DNA of 64,000 bases from Hydrogenobaculum sp. Y04AAS1 (GCF_000020785.1 NC_011126.1:558001-622000), one strand, 5' to 3'; positions 36,280-45,276 are shown, counted from the stretch's first letter. The notes: a model not told the origin generated them from the letters alone. Made by a program: numbers and translations.

Positions 36280-37110
36280 TTAAAATAAGTCTTTTACATT
36301 TCCTTCATCATCTACCTTGGATATATGTAGAGCTTGCTTTTCTTCTCCATGGTTTCTAAAATCCGTCATACAAGCGTCTACACACTTTCCGCACATATAG
36401 CAAGCTTTTAATCCGCTTGTGGTATCAAGCTCATCCTTCAATTTTCTTGGGTCTAAAGCTATGGGACAAGCTCTTACGCACTCCAAACATTCTGTACATG
36501 TATTTTTATCATAGGTAATGCGCCATCTCATCTTTTGATTGAAAACTTCCAAATAAAGACCTATAGGACAAAAATATCTACACCACTTTTGCCTTAACCA
36601 TCCTATAGCAAGATAATTAAGAGCAATAAGGCCATATGTAAGAAACGATACCCACCAAAACGCAGGATGGTATGGCTTAAACAAAACAGACAAATCCACT
36701 ATCCAATTTAACAATATTAGGGTTAGTGTAGCGTTTAAAACGAAAACTATGATATTAAACTGCAATTTTTTGCCATGTCTATAAAGCCTATCGTATAAAA
36801 CTTTTACACCTCTTATAAGCCACCCTTCGGTACATATAAAACTACAAAAAAATCTTCCATAAAAATAGTTTATTACAAATGTAACAGTATAAAGAGCAAT
36901 CCACAACGAAAAAGCCCATATGGCTGGTTTTGTCCAATTTGTGGTATAATGCCCCCAAAGATAATAGTTTCCGTTGGCAAAGTCCATCTTTATAAGATGA
37001 AAAACCGGAAATATAACAAGAGTAATTGCAGATATAACGTTGAAGGCAAACCTTACTTTGGTATATTTAGTAGTGTAGGGATACTCCCCTAAAAGTTCTA
37101 AAAGCGCCAT
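36280..37110 (-). CDS. NapH/CcoG-like iron-sulfur membrane protein
   Basis: Four to five membrane helices with two cysteine motifs at the membrane face, FCSFICTEGW and WCRYFCPIG, as in NapH, NosR and CcoG/RdxA. A C-terminal domain carries two 4Fe-4S motifs: CTECLECVRACP (complete) and CYMCGKCVDACM, where Met replaces the usual Pro. At 276 residues it lacks the C-terminal Ig-like domain of CcoG, so it is closer to NapH. The family moves electrons from quinol or delivers electrons for copper reduction. No nap or nos genes are nearby. GGAGGT precedes the ATG. Confidence 0.85.
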   Translation of the reverse strand: MALLELLGEYPYTTKYTKVRFAFNVISAITLVIFPVFHLIKMDFANGNYYLWGHYTTNWTKPAIWAFSLWIALYTVTFVINYFYGRFFCSFICTEGWLIRGVKVLYDRLYRHGKKLQFNIIVFVLNATLTLILLNWIVDLSVLFKPYHPAFWWVSFLTYGLIALNYLAIGWLRQKWCRYFCPIGLYLEVFNQKMRWRITYDKNTCTECLECVRACPIALDPRKLKDELDTTSGLKACYMCGKCVDACMTDFRNHGEEKQALHISKVDDEGNVKDLF

Positions 37111-37161
37111 AGCAACCTCCTATCCTAAAAAGTTAATCATATCTTACTAACATATAAAAAT

Positions 37162-37170
37162 AGTATAGCA
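37162..37170 (-). promoter_or_regulatory. Extended -10 promoter of the Fe-S protein / TPR lipoprotein operon
   Basis: Minus-strand TGCTATACT, about 52 bases before the ATG at 37110, giving a leader of roughly 45 bases that ends with GGAGGT. Confidence 0.5.
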
Positions 37171-37204
37171 TAAGACATAAAAGCTTTGTATAATTTTAGA
37201 AAAA

Positions 37205-37603
37205 TTATATATCTCTATTCTTCTTGTCCTCTTCTAAAAGTTCCACCGGTTTGCGGCCCATAAATCCTTCTTCAATACCGTGCCAGTGGCTTATCTCCTC
37301 TTCTCCTTCTAACCAACAGAGCCATATATCCTGATTTCCCTTTTTAGATAGAAAGTCAAGAAGCAACGGGTTTAAACCCTTAACAACGGCACCGCTAGAA
37401 GATATTTCATATATGAGTTCATTCACCTCTTGCTTTTTCTCTTCTAAAATGCTTTCCATATATAGCTTTTCTAGCTCATCTTCTATGGTGGATATACGCT
37501 CTATAATATCTACTATCTCATCCCTTTTTTCTATAAAATCATATATAAGGGGTTTTATAGATTCTAAAACTTTATTGGCCTCTACTAAATCAAAATATTT
37601 CAT
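37205..37603 (-). CDS. DUF2203-family protein
   Basis: Family of unknown function. The N-terminus MKYFDLVEANKVLESIKPLI matches the family opening, followed by a long helical hairpin and a C-terminal GLNPLLLDF - DIWLCWLEGEEEISHWHGIEEGF stretch that is the usual conserved end. ATG 37603 is chosen because it fits the family; an upstream in-frame ATG at 37630 would add nine residues. A TATAAT sits three bases before the chosen ATG, which is tight for a promoter. No predicted function. Confidence 0.78.
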   Translation of the reverse strand: MKYFDLVEANKVLESIKPLIYDFIEKRDEIVDIIERISTIEDELEKLYMESILEEKKQEVNELIYEISSSGAVVKGLNPLLLDFLSKKGNQDIWLCWLEGEEEISHWHGIEEGFMGRKPVELLEEDKKNRDI

Positions 37604-37651
37604 AGCATTATATAAAGTAATTCTATACATATGCTTTTACTATGAAAAATA

Positions 37652-38566
37652 TTAGCCTAATAGCATCATCGCTTTGTCAAATATAAACTTAGGCTTTATG
37701 TCAAGACAAGGGTAGTCCCCATACTTACAAATTCCTTTTCCATGTAAATCACAAGGCTTACAGGGCATATCTTTTGATATTGTAATACCCTCGTCTGGTT
37801 TTGGAGCAAAGCCAAAACACGGATGTGTACCACCAAATATCGTAATTACCCTAACACCGACGGCCCTTGCCATGTGAGTTATAGAAGAATCGTTTGCGAT
37901 TACAAGTTTTGAGCTTTTTATACAAGCTAACGTATCTATAAGAGAAAGTTTTCCTATATAACTAACGCCTTTGGCATCGGTATTATCGTTTTTATCTCCT
38001 AAAAGCCTAACTTCAAAACCACTATTTAAAAACAACTCTGACAATTCTTTGAAATACTTATATTTTTTCTTATCGTATCTTGCCCCTACTCCTAGACTTA
38101 TCACAGGCTTTGAAGACACAAACCTTTCAAGCCTCTCATCTATTACTTCCAAATAAGGTTTTGGGTTTTTTATATCGATAATAGGTTTTACAGCGTTAGC
38201 ATATTCATCTGTTATATAAAATATATTGTTTTTAAAAGCCTTAAACCAAACGCAAAATCTTCTTGGAATAGATTTTTTATCGTAAGAAAACCATTTTGCC
38301 TTTAAGATATTTTTCAATATAAAAGTCTTGATGTTCTTATGAAGGTCTATTACTATATCCGGTGTTAGGCTTTTAGCCACATCAAACATATTTGATTTAT
38401 CAACAGATAAAACATTTACAAAAGAAGAATCTTCAAATATAGAAGCAAACTCTTTATAAGTCATAAGATATACATCAAAACCAGCATCGTAAAGAGGTTT
38501 AAGAATAGAGCTTGTAAGTATTACATCTCCAAGGGAAGAAAATCTAAGGACAAGAACCTTAGCCAC
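37652..38566 (-). CDS. Glycosyltransferase family 9 (ADP-heptose:LPS heptosyltransferase-like)
   Basis: Two-domain GT-B enzyme of LPS core synthesis. N-terminal VLVLRFSSLGDVILTSSIL, middle DIVIDLHKN, and C-terminal VIANDSSITHMARAVGVRVITIFGGTHP with the conserved CKPCDLHGKGICKYG - CLDI cysteines typical of this family. GTG 38566 (MAKVLVLRFSS) is preferred because the family begins there; the longer frame from 38638 would overlap moaD almost fully. The acceptor sugar is unknown. Confidence 0.87.
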   Translation of the reverse strand: MAKVLVLRFSSLGDVILTSSILKPLYDAGFDVYLMTYKEFASIFEDSSFVNVLSVDKSNMFDVAKSLTPDIVIDLHKNIKTFILKNILKAKWFSYDKKSIPRRFCVWFKAFKNNIFYITDEYANAVKPIIDIKNPKPYLEVIDERLERFVSSKPVISLGVGARYDKKKYKYFKELSELFLNSGFEVRLLGDKNDNTDAKGVSYIGKLSLIDTLACIKSSKLVIANDSSITHMARAVGVRVITIFGGTHPCFGFAPKPDEGITISKDMPCKPCDLHGKGICKYGDYPCLDIKPKFIFDKAMMLLG

Positions 38567-38780
38567 CGCTGACCGGAGGGATGGCAAATACGGTATCAGA
38601 GTTTTTAAACTCTTCCACGTATTCGTTTTCTTTGGCAAACCTAGAAGATTTTATAATGTTGCATAAGTGTGGATATTTGTTACATAAATATGCCTTAAGC
38701 TCTTCTTCGGTACCATCAAATTCAAACTCTTCAAAAGCACCAATCTTTTCCTTTAATATTGAAAAATAAAATATCTTCAT
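38559..38780 (-). CDS. moaD: MoaD-like molybdopterin synthase small subunit
   Basis: Ubiquitin-fold sulfur carrier of 73 residues. It starts KIFYFSILKEKIG and ends in the diagnostic Gly-Gly (FAIPPVSGG), which is activated as a thiocarboxylate. Its role would be molybdopterin synthesis, though other MoaD/ThiS-type uses cannot be excluded. It overlaps gltX at its start and the GT9 gene at its end; no other moa gene is nearby. Confidence 0.88.
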   Translation of the reverse strand: MKIFYFSILKEKIGAFEEFEFDGTEEELKAYLCNKYPHLCNIIKSSRFAKENEYVEEFKNSDTVFAIPPVSGG

Positions 38781-40171
38781 GTGTATCTGGACAGCCTTTT
38801 CAACACTTCTTCCTTAGGTAAAATAGAAGCTATTACATCTATAGCTATACCCTCCAAAGAGCCTGTTAGAGCTATTCTAAGAGCATGCCATACATCCTTT
38901 GGTTTTAAGCTAGTTGATTTCTGGATATTTTTTACAACTCCTTTAAGATTTTCTGGCGTAATCTCCTCTAAAGATTCTATCTCTTGTTTTAAAAGCTCAA
39001 AAACTTTTCTATCTATTTTTGAAAGCTCTTCTTTTGCAACTTCATCTAGTTCTTTTTCTTTAAAAAACGGTCTTAGCTTTTCCACAGCTTCTAAATATGT
39101 GTTGTATTCTTTTCTAGTGGCTTTTACTATCTTTTTAAGATACTCTATATCAACTGTTCCATAAGCTTTTTCTAAGAAAGACAACAAATCCTCCAACAGT
39201 CTATCCTCTGGCAAAATCTCTCTTATATAAACACCATTTAACCAATATAACTTATCATGGCTAAATACAGCCGGAGACAAATTTATATCTTTTATATCAA
39301 AATATTTTACAGCTTCTTCCTTTGATATAACTTCTTTACCTACTTTTTCACTAGACCATCCTAAAAGACATAGATAGTTAAAAAGAGCCTCAGGGCAGTA
39401 TCCATTTTCTTTGTAAAATCTAACCGAAACCCCGCCGTGCCTTTTTGAAAGTTTTGTCCTATCCTCACCAAGTATCACTGGTAAATGAGCAAATTCTGGA
39501 GGTTTAAATCCAAGAGCCTCATATATTAGTATCTGCTTTGGGGTATTTGATATATGGTCTTCTCCTCTTATAACGTGCGTTATCTTCATAAGGGCGTCAT
39601 CTATAACCGCTACAAAGTTATAAACTGAACTACCATCGCTTCTTACTATTACAAAATCCCCAAAATCATCAACATTTATACTTATATTGCCCCTTATCAT
39701 ATCTTCAAAACTAACTATTTGTCCATCTGGCACTTTAAACCTTATAACGTAAGACTCGCCGCTTTTTAGTCTATCCTCAACATCTTCTTTCGAGAGATGC
39801 CTACAGGTACCAGGATACCTATATGCTTTTCCCTGAGCGTAAGCTTCTTCTCTTTGCTTTTCTATGTCTTCTTCTTTGCAAAAGCAATAATACGCATGGC
39901 CTGAATCTATAAGCTTTTTGGCGTATTCTTTATATATATCAAATCTTTCTGATTGCCTATAAAATTCATCCCATTCTATGCCTAGCCATTTCAAATCCTC
40001 TATTATAGAATCCTCAAACTCTTTAGTAGACCTTTCCCTATCTGTATCTTCAATTCTCAACACAAATGTTCCATTGTGGTGTCTTGCAAAAAGATAGCTA
40101 AATATACCAGTTCTTGCGTTGCCAAGATGCATGTATCCTGTAGGGCTTGGAGCAAACCTTGTTCTAACCAT
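38777..40171 (-). CDS. gltX: Glutamyl-tRNA synthetase
   Basis: Class I synthetase charging tRNA-Glu (and perhaps tRNA-Gln, for later transamidation). MVRTRFAPSPTGYMHLGNART has the HIGH-type motif (HLGN); the signature loop is KLSKRHGG near residue 240. ATG 40171 is the right start: the family begins MVRTRFAPSPTG, and a TATAAT stands six bases upstream. The frame extends eight codons further but that part lies over the promoter. About 464 residues. Confidence 0.94.
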   Translation of the reverse strand: MVRTRFAPSPTGYMHLGNARTGIFSYLFARHHNGTFVLRIEDTDRERSTKEFEDSIIEDLKWLGIEWDEFYRQSERFDIYKEYAKKLIDSGHAYYCFCKEEDIEKQREEAYAQGKAYRYPGTCRHLSKEDVEDRLKSGESYVIRFKVPDGQIVSFEDMIRGNISINVDDFGDFVIVRSDGSSVYNFVAVIDDALMKITHVIRGEDHISNTPKQILIYEALGFKPPEFAHLPVILGEDRTKLSKRHGGVSVRFYKENGYCPEALFNYLCLLGWSSEKVGKEVISKEEAVKYFDIKDINLSPAVFSHDKLYWLNGVYIREILPEDRLLEDLLSFLEKAYGTVDIEYLKKIVKATRKEYNTYLEAVEKLRPFFKEKELDEVAKEELSKIDRKVFELLKQEIESLEEITPENLKGVVKNIQKSTSLKPKDVWHALRIALTGSLEGIAIDVIASILPKEEVLKRLSRYT

Positions 40172-40177
40172 ATCATT

Positions 40178-40212
40178 ATTATAAAGCAAAAACAACCGCT
40201 TAACGTTATAAT
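40178..40212. promoter_or_regulatory. Compact divergent promoters of gltX and the VKOR fusion
   Basis: Minus-strand TATAAT at 40178-40183 (six bases from the gltX ATG) and plus-strand TATAAT at 40207-40212 (seven bases from the VKOR ATG at 40220), 23 bases apart. The -35 position of each falls on or next to the -10 of the other, so the two polymerases should compete. Confidence 0.6.
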
Positions 40213-40219
40213 TATCAAT

Positions 40220-40999
40220 ATGAGCATATTTACAAAAATATCAACCTTGGGTGCTTTATGGGTGGCGTTAGAACTCGTAATGGGTGTTTTCCGTAAAAGC
40301 GTATGCACAAGCTCAGGATGTACAATAGCAGCTTCTTACAACAGATATCCAGAATTTGTAATGCTAACAATAGGACTTTTACTCTTTATAGTTTTGGGGA
40401 TTTTAAAGGAAAAAAAGAAAGAAAAATTATTAGATATCATATTGATAGGGGCTTTAGGGTCAGAAGGCTATTTACAAAGCTTTGAAATATTTGTAGCTCA
40501 TGCATTTTGCATATTTTGCACAGTAACGTTTTTGATAATACTCACTCTTTTTATAATAAGAGTGAAAGAAAATAAAGATATACTTTTGAAAGGACTTAGC
40601 GCTTTTTTATTTGTATTTGCAACGGTTTTTTTAGTCAACAACCCTACTTTAGAGATAAAACACCAATACACGCTCTTATATCTTCCAGGGTGTCCTCACT
40701 GTGAGCGTACAGAGGGGTTTCTTAATAGCATACACCTAAAATACGATAAGATAAACGCTTCTCATCACAAAGGACTTATCATGTCTATGGGTATAGATGA
40801 AGTACCGGTGCTTTTTGTAAGAGAACCTTACGGTTATAAAGTGCTTGTTGGTTCAGATAGCATAGAGTCGTTTTTTAAAAATCCTACAAAAAGCCTACAA
40901 AACCAAACAGCCAACTCACATACTTCAGAGAATAACAGCTTTAACATAGGAAGTGGATGTCAGCTGAATAGTGTATTTGGAGGTAATTGTAGTAAATAA
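40220..40999 (+). CDS. VKOR-thioredoxin fusion, disulfide-forming membrane protein
   Basis: Bacterial homologue of vitamin K epoxide reductase that replaces DsbB in making disulfides, fused to a thioredoxin-like partner. Four to five membrane helices; loop cysteines C29 and C34, the quinone-side pair C97/C100 (FCIFC), then a C-terminal thioredoxin-like domain with CPHC (C158, C161). Such fusions are known in bacteria. About 259 residues. ATG 40220 is chosen for its TATAAT; the frame runs further upstream into gltX but only by chance. Confidence 0.83.
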   Translation: MSIFTKISTLGALWVALELVMGVFRKSVCTSSGCTIAASYNRYPEFVMLTIGLLLFIVLGILKEKKKEKLLDIILIGALGSEGYLQSFEIFVAHAFCIFCTVTFLIILTLFIIRVKENKDILLKGLSAFLFVFATVFLVNNPTLEIKHQYTLLYLPGCPHCERTEGFLNSIHLKYDKINASHHKGLIMSMGIDEVPVLFVREPYGYKVLVGSDSIESFFKNPTKSLQNQTANSHTSENNSFNIGSGCQLNSVFGGNCSK

Positions 41000-41024
41000 G
41001 TTTAGTAAGATATTATCAAAAAAC

Positions 41025-41075
41025 TTGACAGAAATTCACTAAATATTATATTAATAATATAATGAGTTAGGAGGT
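41025..41075 (+). promoter_or_regulatory. Promoter and ribosome site of clpB
   Basis: TTGACA at 41025-41030, a 16-base spacer and TATATT at 41047-41052; a second TATAAT is at 41058-41063. GGAGGT is just ahead of the ATG at 41080. One of only two near-consensus -35/-10 pairs seen in the window. No CIRCE element or sigma-32 type sequence. Confidence 0.6.
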
Positions 41076-41079
41076 TAAT

Positions 41080-44028
41080 ATGTATAGTGAAAACATGTGG
41101 AGTAAAAAATTAAAGGACTATGTAGAACAAGCTTCTTCTATCGCAAGGTCTTTAGGAGATACGAAGGTAGATACAGACCACCTTCTGCTGGCTTTGTTAA
41201 AAGACCCAGACTCTTCTTTGTCAAAATACATATCTAAGAAGGGTATAGACTCAAAAGAGTTGTATCAAAAACTAAGAGAACACATAAACAGTATAGACAA
41301 TCAGCTTAACAAAGCGGCAGAATCAGAAGCCAGTCACCTTATAGGCTTAAGAAGCAAAATAATTCAATTAAAATCTGATATATCAAACATCCAAACAGAG
41401 TTATCTGAAATAAAAGAAGCAAAAAGACGCATAGAAGCCGAGTTAGAAAGAGCAAGAAGATATGATCCTTGGAGTGCAAGACAGTTAGAGTTAGAGCTAA
41501 GACAGTTAAACGCTGAAGAAGAACACTTAAAAAAGGAACTTTCAAGGGTAGAACAAAACCTATCAACGGTTTTTGATAAGAGCGCTGTAATAGATTTCTT
41601 AGAAAATAAAATATCAATAGATGCTTTGGTAAAAACCGCTCTAAAGGAAAGCCACTACAAAGACCAACTTAAAGACATAGGAATATCTTTCGATAGATAT
41701 CAAGACAAGGTATTAAAAAGATTTATTGGAAAAACCCCAGAGTTTGGATATGCTAAAAACCTTGAAAAGGTATTTGAAATAGCCCAAGAAAAAGCCGTAA
41801 GAGATGGTGTAGCGGAAGTATCACCGGCTCACCTTGTTTCAGCGCTTTTGGAAGCAAAAGATTTTATAGCAGCAAAACTTTTAGATCAAATTATAGGAGG
41901 TAAAAGCATGGACACAGAAAAAGAAATTCAAGAAGAAGAGAAGTCTATACTAGAACGCTATGGTGTAGACCTTACCCAAAAGGCAAGGGACGGAAAATTA
42001 GATCCAGTTATAGGGAGAGAGAAAGAAATAAACCAAACCATAGAAATATTGTTAAGACGTAGCAAAAACAATCCTGTTTTAGTAGGAGACCCTGGCGTTG
42101 GTAAAACGGCTATAGTAGAGGGTCTAGCCCAAAGGATAATAAACAAAGAAGTACCCCCAGAACTTCAAGATAAAAGCATCATAAGTATAGACATGGGTTC
42201 ATTGGTAGCTGGCTCTAAGTATAGAGGAGAATTTGAAGAAAGGGTAAAAAAGCTTTTAGAAGAACTAAAAGAAAAACCAGAGGCAATACTTTTTATAGAT
42301 GAAATCCACACTGTAATAGGAGCTGGAAAAGGTGAAGGATCGCTGGATGCCGGCAACATGCTAAAACCAGCGTTGGCCAGGGGTGAAATAAGACTAATAG
42401 GAGCTACCACCGTTGATGAATATAGAAAATATATAGAAAAAGACTTAGCCTTAGAAAGAAGATTTCAGCCAGTTTATGTAGACGAACCTACTATAGAAGA
42501 AGCTATAGAGATACTAAACGGCTTAAGACCAAAGCTAGAAGACTTTCACAAAGTAAAAATAGAAGATGATGCAATAGACGGTGCTGTAAAACTCACACAC
42601 AGGTATGTAACTTTTAGAAAACTCCCAGATAAAGCAATAGATGCCCTAGATCAAGCTTGTGCTCGTAAAAAACTAGCATCTGTAAGCGTACCCCCAGAAC
42701 TTCAAGAAATAGAAAGAAAGTTAAGAGCTTTAGAAGAGCAGATTATAAATGCAAACTTGTCTGGGGATTATGAAAAAGAAGCAGAGCTCAAGATTCAAAA
42801 GATTAACCTAGAAAAGCAAAAACAAGATATTATAAACAAGCTAGATATGGTAGATATGAAGATAAACCAGCTAAAGAAAAAGCTAGAAGAATTAGAACAA
42901 CAGATTATAAAATTTGCTGAAAAAGGAGACTATGAGAAAGAGGCAGAGCTTAAGATAGAAATGGTAAACACAGAAAAAGAGATAAAAGCTTTAGAGTCCA
43001 AAAGAGCAAAAACTTTAAGTGTAACATCAGACGATATAGCCCAGGTGGTCTCAGACTGGACTGGTATACCTCTTAACAAATTAAAAGAAGAAGAAATGGA
43101 AAAGCTACTACACTTAGAAGAAGAGCTACACAAGAGAGTTATAGGACAAGATGACGCCGTGGTAGCTGTAGCAGAAGCCATAAGAAGAGCAAGAGCAGGC
43201 TTGAAAGATCCAAAACGCCCAATAGCTTCTTTCTTGTTCTTAGGGCCCACGGGTGTAGGTAAAACTGAGCTATCAAAAGCTTTGGCTGAACTTTTATTTG
43301 GAGAAGAAGACGCGCTTATAAGGCTTGACATGTCAGAATTTAAAGAAGAGCATACTGTATCAAAGCTTATAGGTGCACCTCCTGGATACGTAGGATACGA
43401 AGAAGGGGGCAAATTGACAGAAGCAGTTAGAAGAAAACCCTACAGCGTAATACTTCTAGACGAAATAGAAAAAGCCCACCCAAGAGTATTTGACTTATTC
43501 TTGCAAGTGCTTGATGACGGAAGGTTGACTGATTCTCATGGGAGAACTGTAGATTTTAGAAACACCGTTATTATTATGACTTCTAATATAGGTAGCACAT
43601 ATCTTCTAACGTTGCCTTTGGAAGGGGATTCTGAAGAGATAAAGAAAGAGTTTGAAAAAGCTAAAGAAAAGGTGTTAGGAGAGCTAAAGCATTTCTTTAG
43701 ACCTGAGTTTCTAAATAGAATAGACGATATAATCGTATTCAAACCTCTTACCATGGAGCAACTCATACAAATAGTAGACTTGTTGTTAGAAGATCTAAAC
43801 AAACGTCTAAAGGACAAAGGCATAAAATTAGAGCTCACTTTAGAAGCCAAAAAAGAGCTTGCCAGAAGAGGGTATGAGCCAGCTTTCGGTGCAAGACCTT
43901 TAAAACGTACAGTACAAAAACTGTTAGAAACACCTTTAGCCAACAAGATGATAAAAGATGAGATAAAAGAAAACTCTACTGTAAAAGTAGATATAAAAGA
44001 CGGAGAGTTTGTGTTTGAAACTACCTAA
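41080..44028 (+). CDS. clpB: ATP-dependent chaperone ClpB, long form
   Basis: Hexameric AAA+ disaggregase. Walker A motifs GDPGVGKT (near residue 334) and GPTGVGKT (near 721), and the conserved C-terminal LNRIDDIIVF. At 982 residues it is about 120 longer than E. coli ClpB. The extra lies in an additional coiled coil of about 85 residues (from about residue 88) inserted between the two N-domain repeats. The middle domain contains a duplicated GDYEKEAELKI at residues 562-572 and 616-626. Followed by an intrinsic terminator. Confidence 0.93.
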   Translation: MYSENMWSKKLKDYVEQASSIARSLGDTKVDTDHLLLALLKDPDSSLSKYISKKGIDSKELYQKLREHINSIDNQLNKAAESEASHLIGLRSKIIQLKSDISNIQTELSEIKEAKRRIEAELERARRYDPWSARQLELELRQLNAEEEHLKKELSRVEQNLSTVFDKSAVIDFLENKISIDALVKTALKESHYKDQLKDIGISFDRYQDKVLKRFIGKTPEFGYAKNLEKVFEIAQEKAVRDGVAEVSPAHLVSALLEAKDFIAAKLLDQIIGGKSMDTEKEIQEEEKSILERYGVDLTQKARDGKLDPVIGREKEINQTIEILLRRSKNNPVLVGDPGVGKTAIVEGLAQRIINKEVPPELQDKSIISIDMGSLVAGSKYRGEFEERVKKLLEELKEKPEAILFIDEIHTVIGAGKGEGSLDAGNMLKPALARGEIRLIGATTVDEYRKYIEKDLALERRFQPVYVDEPTIEEAIEILNGLRPKLEDFHKVKIEDDAIDGAVKLTHRYVTFRKLPDKAIDALDQACARKKLASVSVPPELQEIERKLRALEEQIINANLSGDYEKEAELKIQKINLEKQKQDIINKLDMVDMKINQLKKKLEELEQQIIKFAEKGDYEKEAELKIEMVNTEKEIKALESKRAKTLSVTSDDIAQVVSDWTGIPLNKLKEEEMEKLLHLEEELHKRVIGQDDAVVAVAEAIRRARAGLKDPKRPIASFLFLGPTGVGKTELSKALAELLFGEEDALIRLDMSEFKEEHTVSKLIGAPPGYVGYEEGGKLTEAVRRKPYSVILLDEIEKAHPRVFDLFLQVLDDGRLTDSHGRTVDFRNTVIIMTSNIGSTYLLTLPLEGDSEEIKKEFEKAKEKVLGELKHFFRPEFLNRIDDIIVFKPLTMEQLIQIVDLLLEDLNKRLKDKGIKLELTLEAKKELARRGYEPAFGARPLKRTVQKLLETPLANKMIKDEIKENSTVKVDIKDGEFVFETT

Positions 44029-44045
44029 CAAATATTTCTGATAAC

Positions 44046-44071
44046 GGCGGGAGAATAACCCGCCATTTTTT
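44046..44071 (+). terminator. Intrinsic terminator of clpB
   Basis: Six-base-pair GC stem GGCGGG/CCCGCC with loop AGAATAA, followed by ATTTTTT. It begins 17 bases after the clpB stop and ends directly at the promoter of the next gene. The clearest intrinsic terminator in the window. Confidence 0.85.
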
Positions 44072-44079
44072 GCTATAAT
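44072..44079 (+). promoter_or_regulatory. Extended -10 promoter of the U32 gene, leaderless
   Basis: GCTATAAT preceded by T (extended TGCTATAAT) immediately after the clpB terminator T-run. TATAAT ends six bases before ATG 44086, so the predicted first transcribed base is the A of the start codon. The -35 position falls inside the terminator stem. Confidence 0.65.
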
Positions 44080-44085
44080 ACTCCA

Positions 44086-45276
44086 ATGAAAAAGCCAGAG
44101 ATACTATCTCCAGTAGGTCATTTTGAAGGATTGATGTCCGCAATAAAAGCCGGTGCTGATGCTGTATACATGGGACTTGAAAAACTAAATCAAAGAGCTG
44201 GAAAAGGTGGTTTTTCAAAAGAAGATATAAAAGAAATTAGACTTATAACCAAAGACCATGGTATAAGGCAATATATAACGCTAAATTCTATAGTGTTTGA
44301 TGAAGATTTACCTTATTTGGAAGATGTACTTGATTTTTTAAAAGAAATAGAAGTTGATGCGGTTATAGCTTGGGATTTCTCGGTAGTACTTGGAAGTATA
44401 AAAAGAGGTTTAGAAACACATATCTCCACAATGGCATCGGTATCAAACCACATATCTGGTAAATTCTATAAAGAACTTGGCGTAAAACGAATAGTCCCGG
44501 CAAAGGAGTTAGATTTAAACTCCATTAAAAGCTTAAAACAAAATACCGGATTAGAAGTAGAGGTTTTCGTACATGGATCTATGTGTATGGCTGTATCCGG
44601 TAGATGTTTTTTGAGCCATGAGGTTTTTCAAAAATCCGGAAACAGAGGAGAGTGCTATCAAGTCTGTAGACACGAGTTTGACATAAAGGTAATATCGAAA
44701 AACTCCGGCACAGAGTATTACCTTGGTAGCGACTATGTTATGTCAGCCAAAGATCTTCTTACTATAAACTTTGCGGATAAGCTTATGTGGGCAGACGCTT
44801 GGAAGATAGAAGGAAGAAACAAAAACCCAGATTATGTTTATATGACCACAAAAGCTTACAGAGAAGCCAGAGAACGTATATTAAACAACGAGTGGACCCA
44901 AAAAGGCTATCAAGACCTTATAGATATGTTAGAAAGAGTATACCATAGGGAATGGGACGGTGGTTTTTACTTTGGTGAGGCTTCCTTTGGTATAAACTCA
45001 TCTATAGCAAAAGAAGAAAAGATATACGTAGGGGATGTTGTAAAATTTTATCCCAAGGCTTCTGTGGCAGAGGTAAAAGTAGTAGCACATCCTTTAAAAG
45101 TAGGCGATACCATACATATAATAGGAGAAACCACAGGCCTTGTAAGACAGAAAGTAGAATCAATGGAGATAGAAAATCAACGCATAGATCAAGCAGAAAA
45201 AGGCACAGCTATAGGTTTAAAAGTGAACGAAAAAGTAAGAGAAAAAGATAAAGTTTATATTGTAAAAGAAAAATAG
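44086..45276 (+). CDS. U32 peptidase-family protein (TrhP/YegQ-like)
   Basis: Family U32 proteins are now known to be mostly tRNA or ubiquinone hydroxylation enzymes; the TrhP branch makes 5-hydroxyuridine in tRNA. Signatures are PEILSPVGHFEGLMSAIKAGADAVY at the N-terminus, the HGSMCMAVSGRCFLS core with conserved cysteines, and a C-terminal domain with GDTIHIIGETTG. Cys residues around CFLS and RGECYQVCRHEF fit the U32 metal site. Length 396. The exact branch is inferred. Confidence 0.85.
   Translation: MKKPEILSPVGHFEGLMSAIKAGADAVYMGLEKLNQRAGKGGFSKEDIKEIRLITKDHGIRQYITLNSIVFDEDLPYLEDVLDFLKEIEVDAVIAWDFSVVLGSIKRGLETHISTMASVSNHISGKFYKELGVKRIVPAKELDLNSIKSLKQNTGLEVEVFVHGSMCMAVSGRCFLSHEVFQKSGNRGECYQVCRHEFDIKVISKNSGTEYYLGSDYVMSAKDLLTINFADKLMWADAWKIEGRNKNPDYVYMTTKAYREARERILNNEWTQKGYQDLIDMLERVYHREWDGGFYFGEASFGINSSIAKEEKIYVGDVVKFYPKASVAEVKVVAHPLKVGDTIHIIGETTGLVRQKVESMEIENQRIDQAEKGTAIGLKVNEKVREKDKVYIVKEK

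Noticed and set aside
42930-43412. Open frame of 160 residues on the minus strand
   Set aside because: Antisense to the second AAA domain of clpB with Ser/Pro-rich nonsense-like translation.
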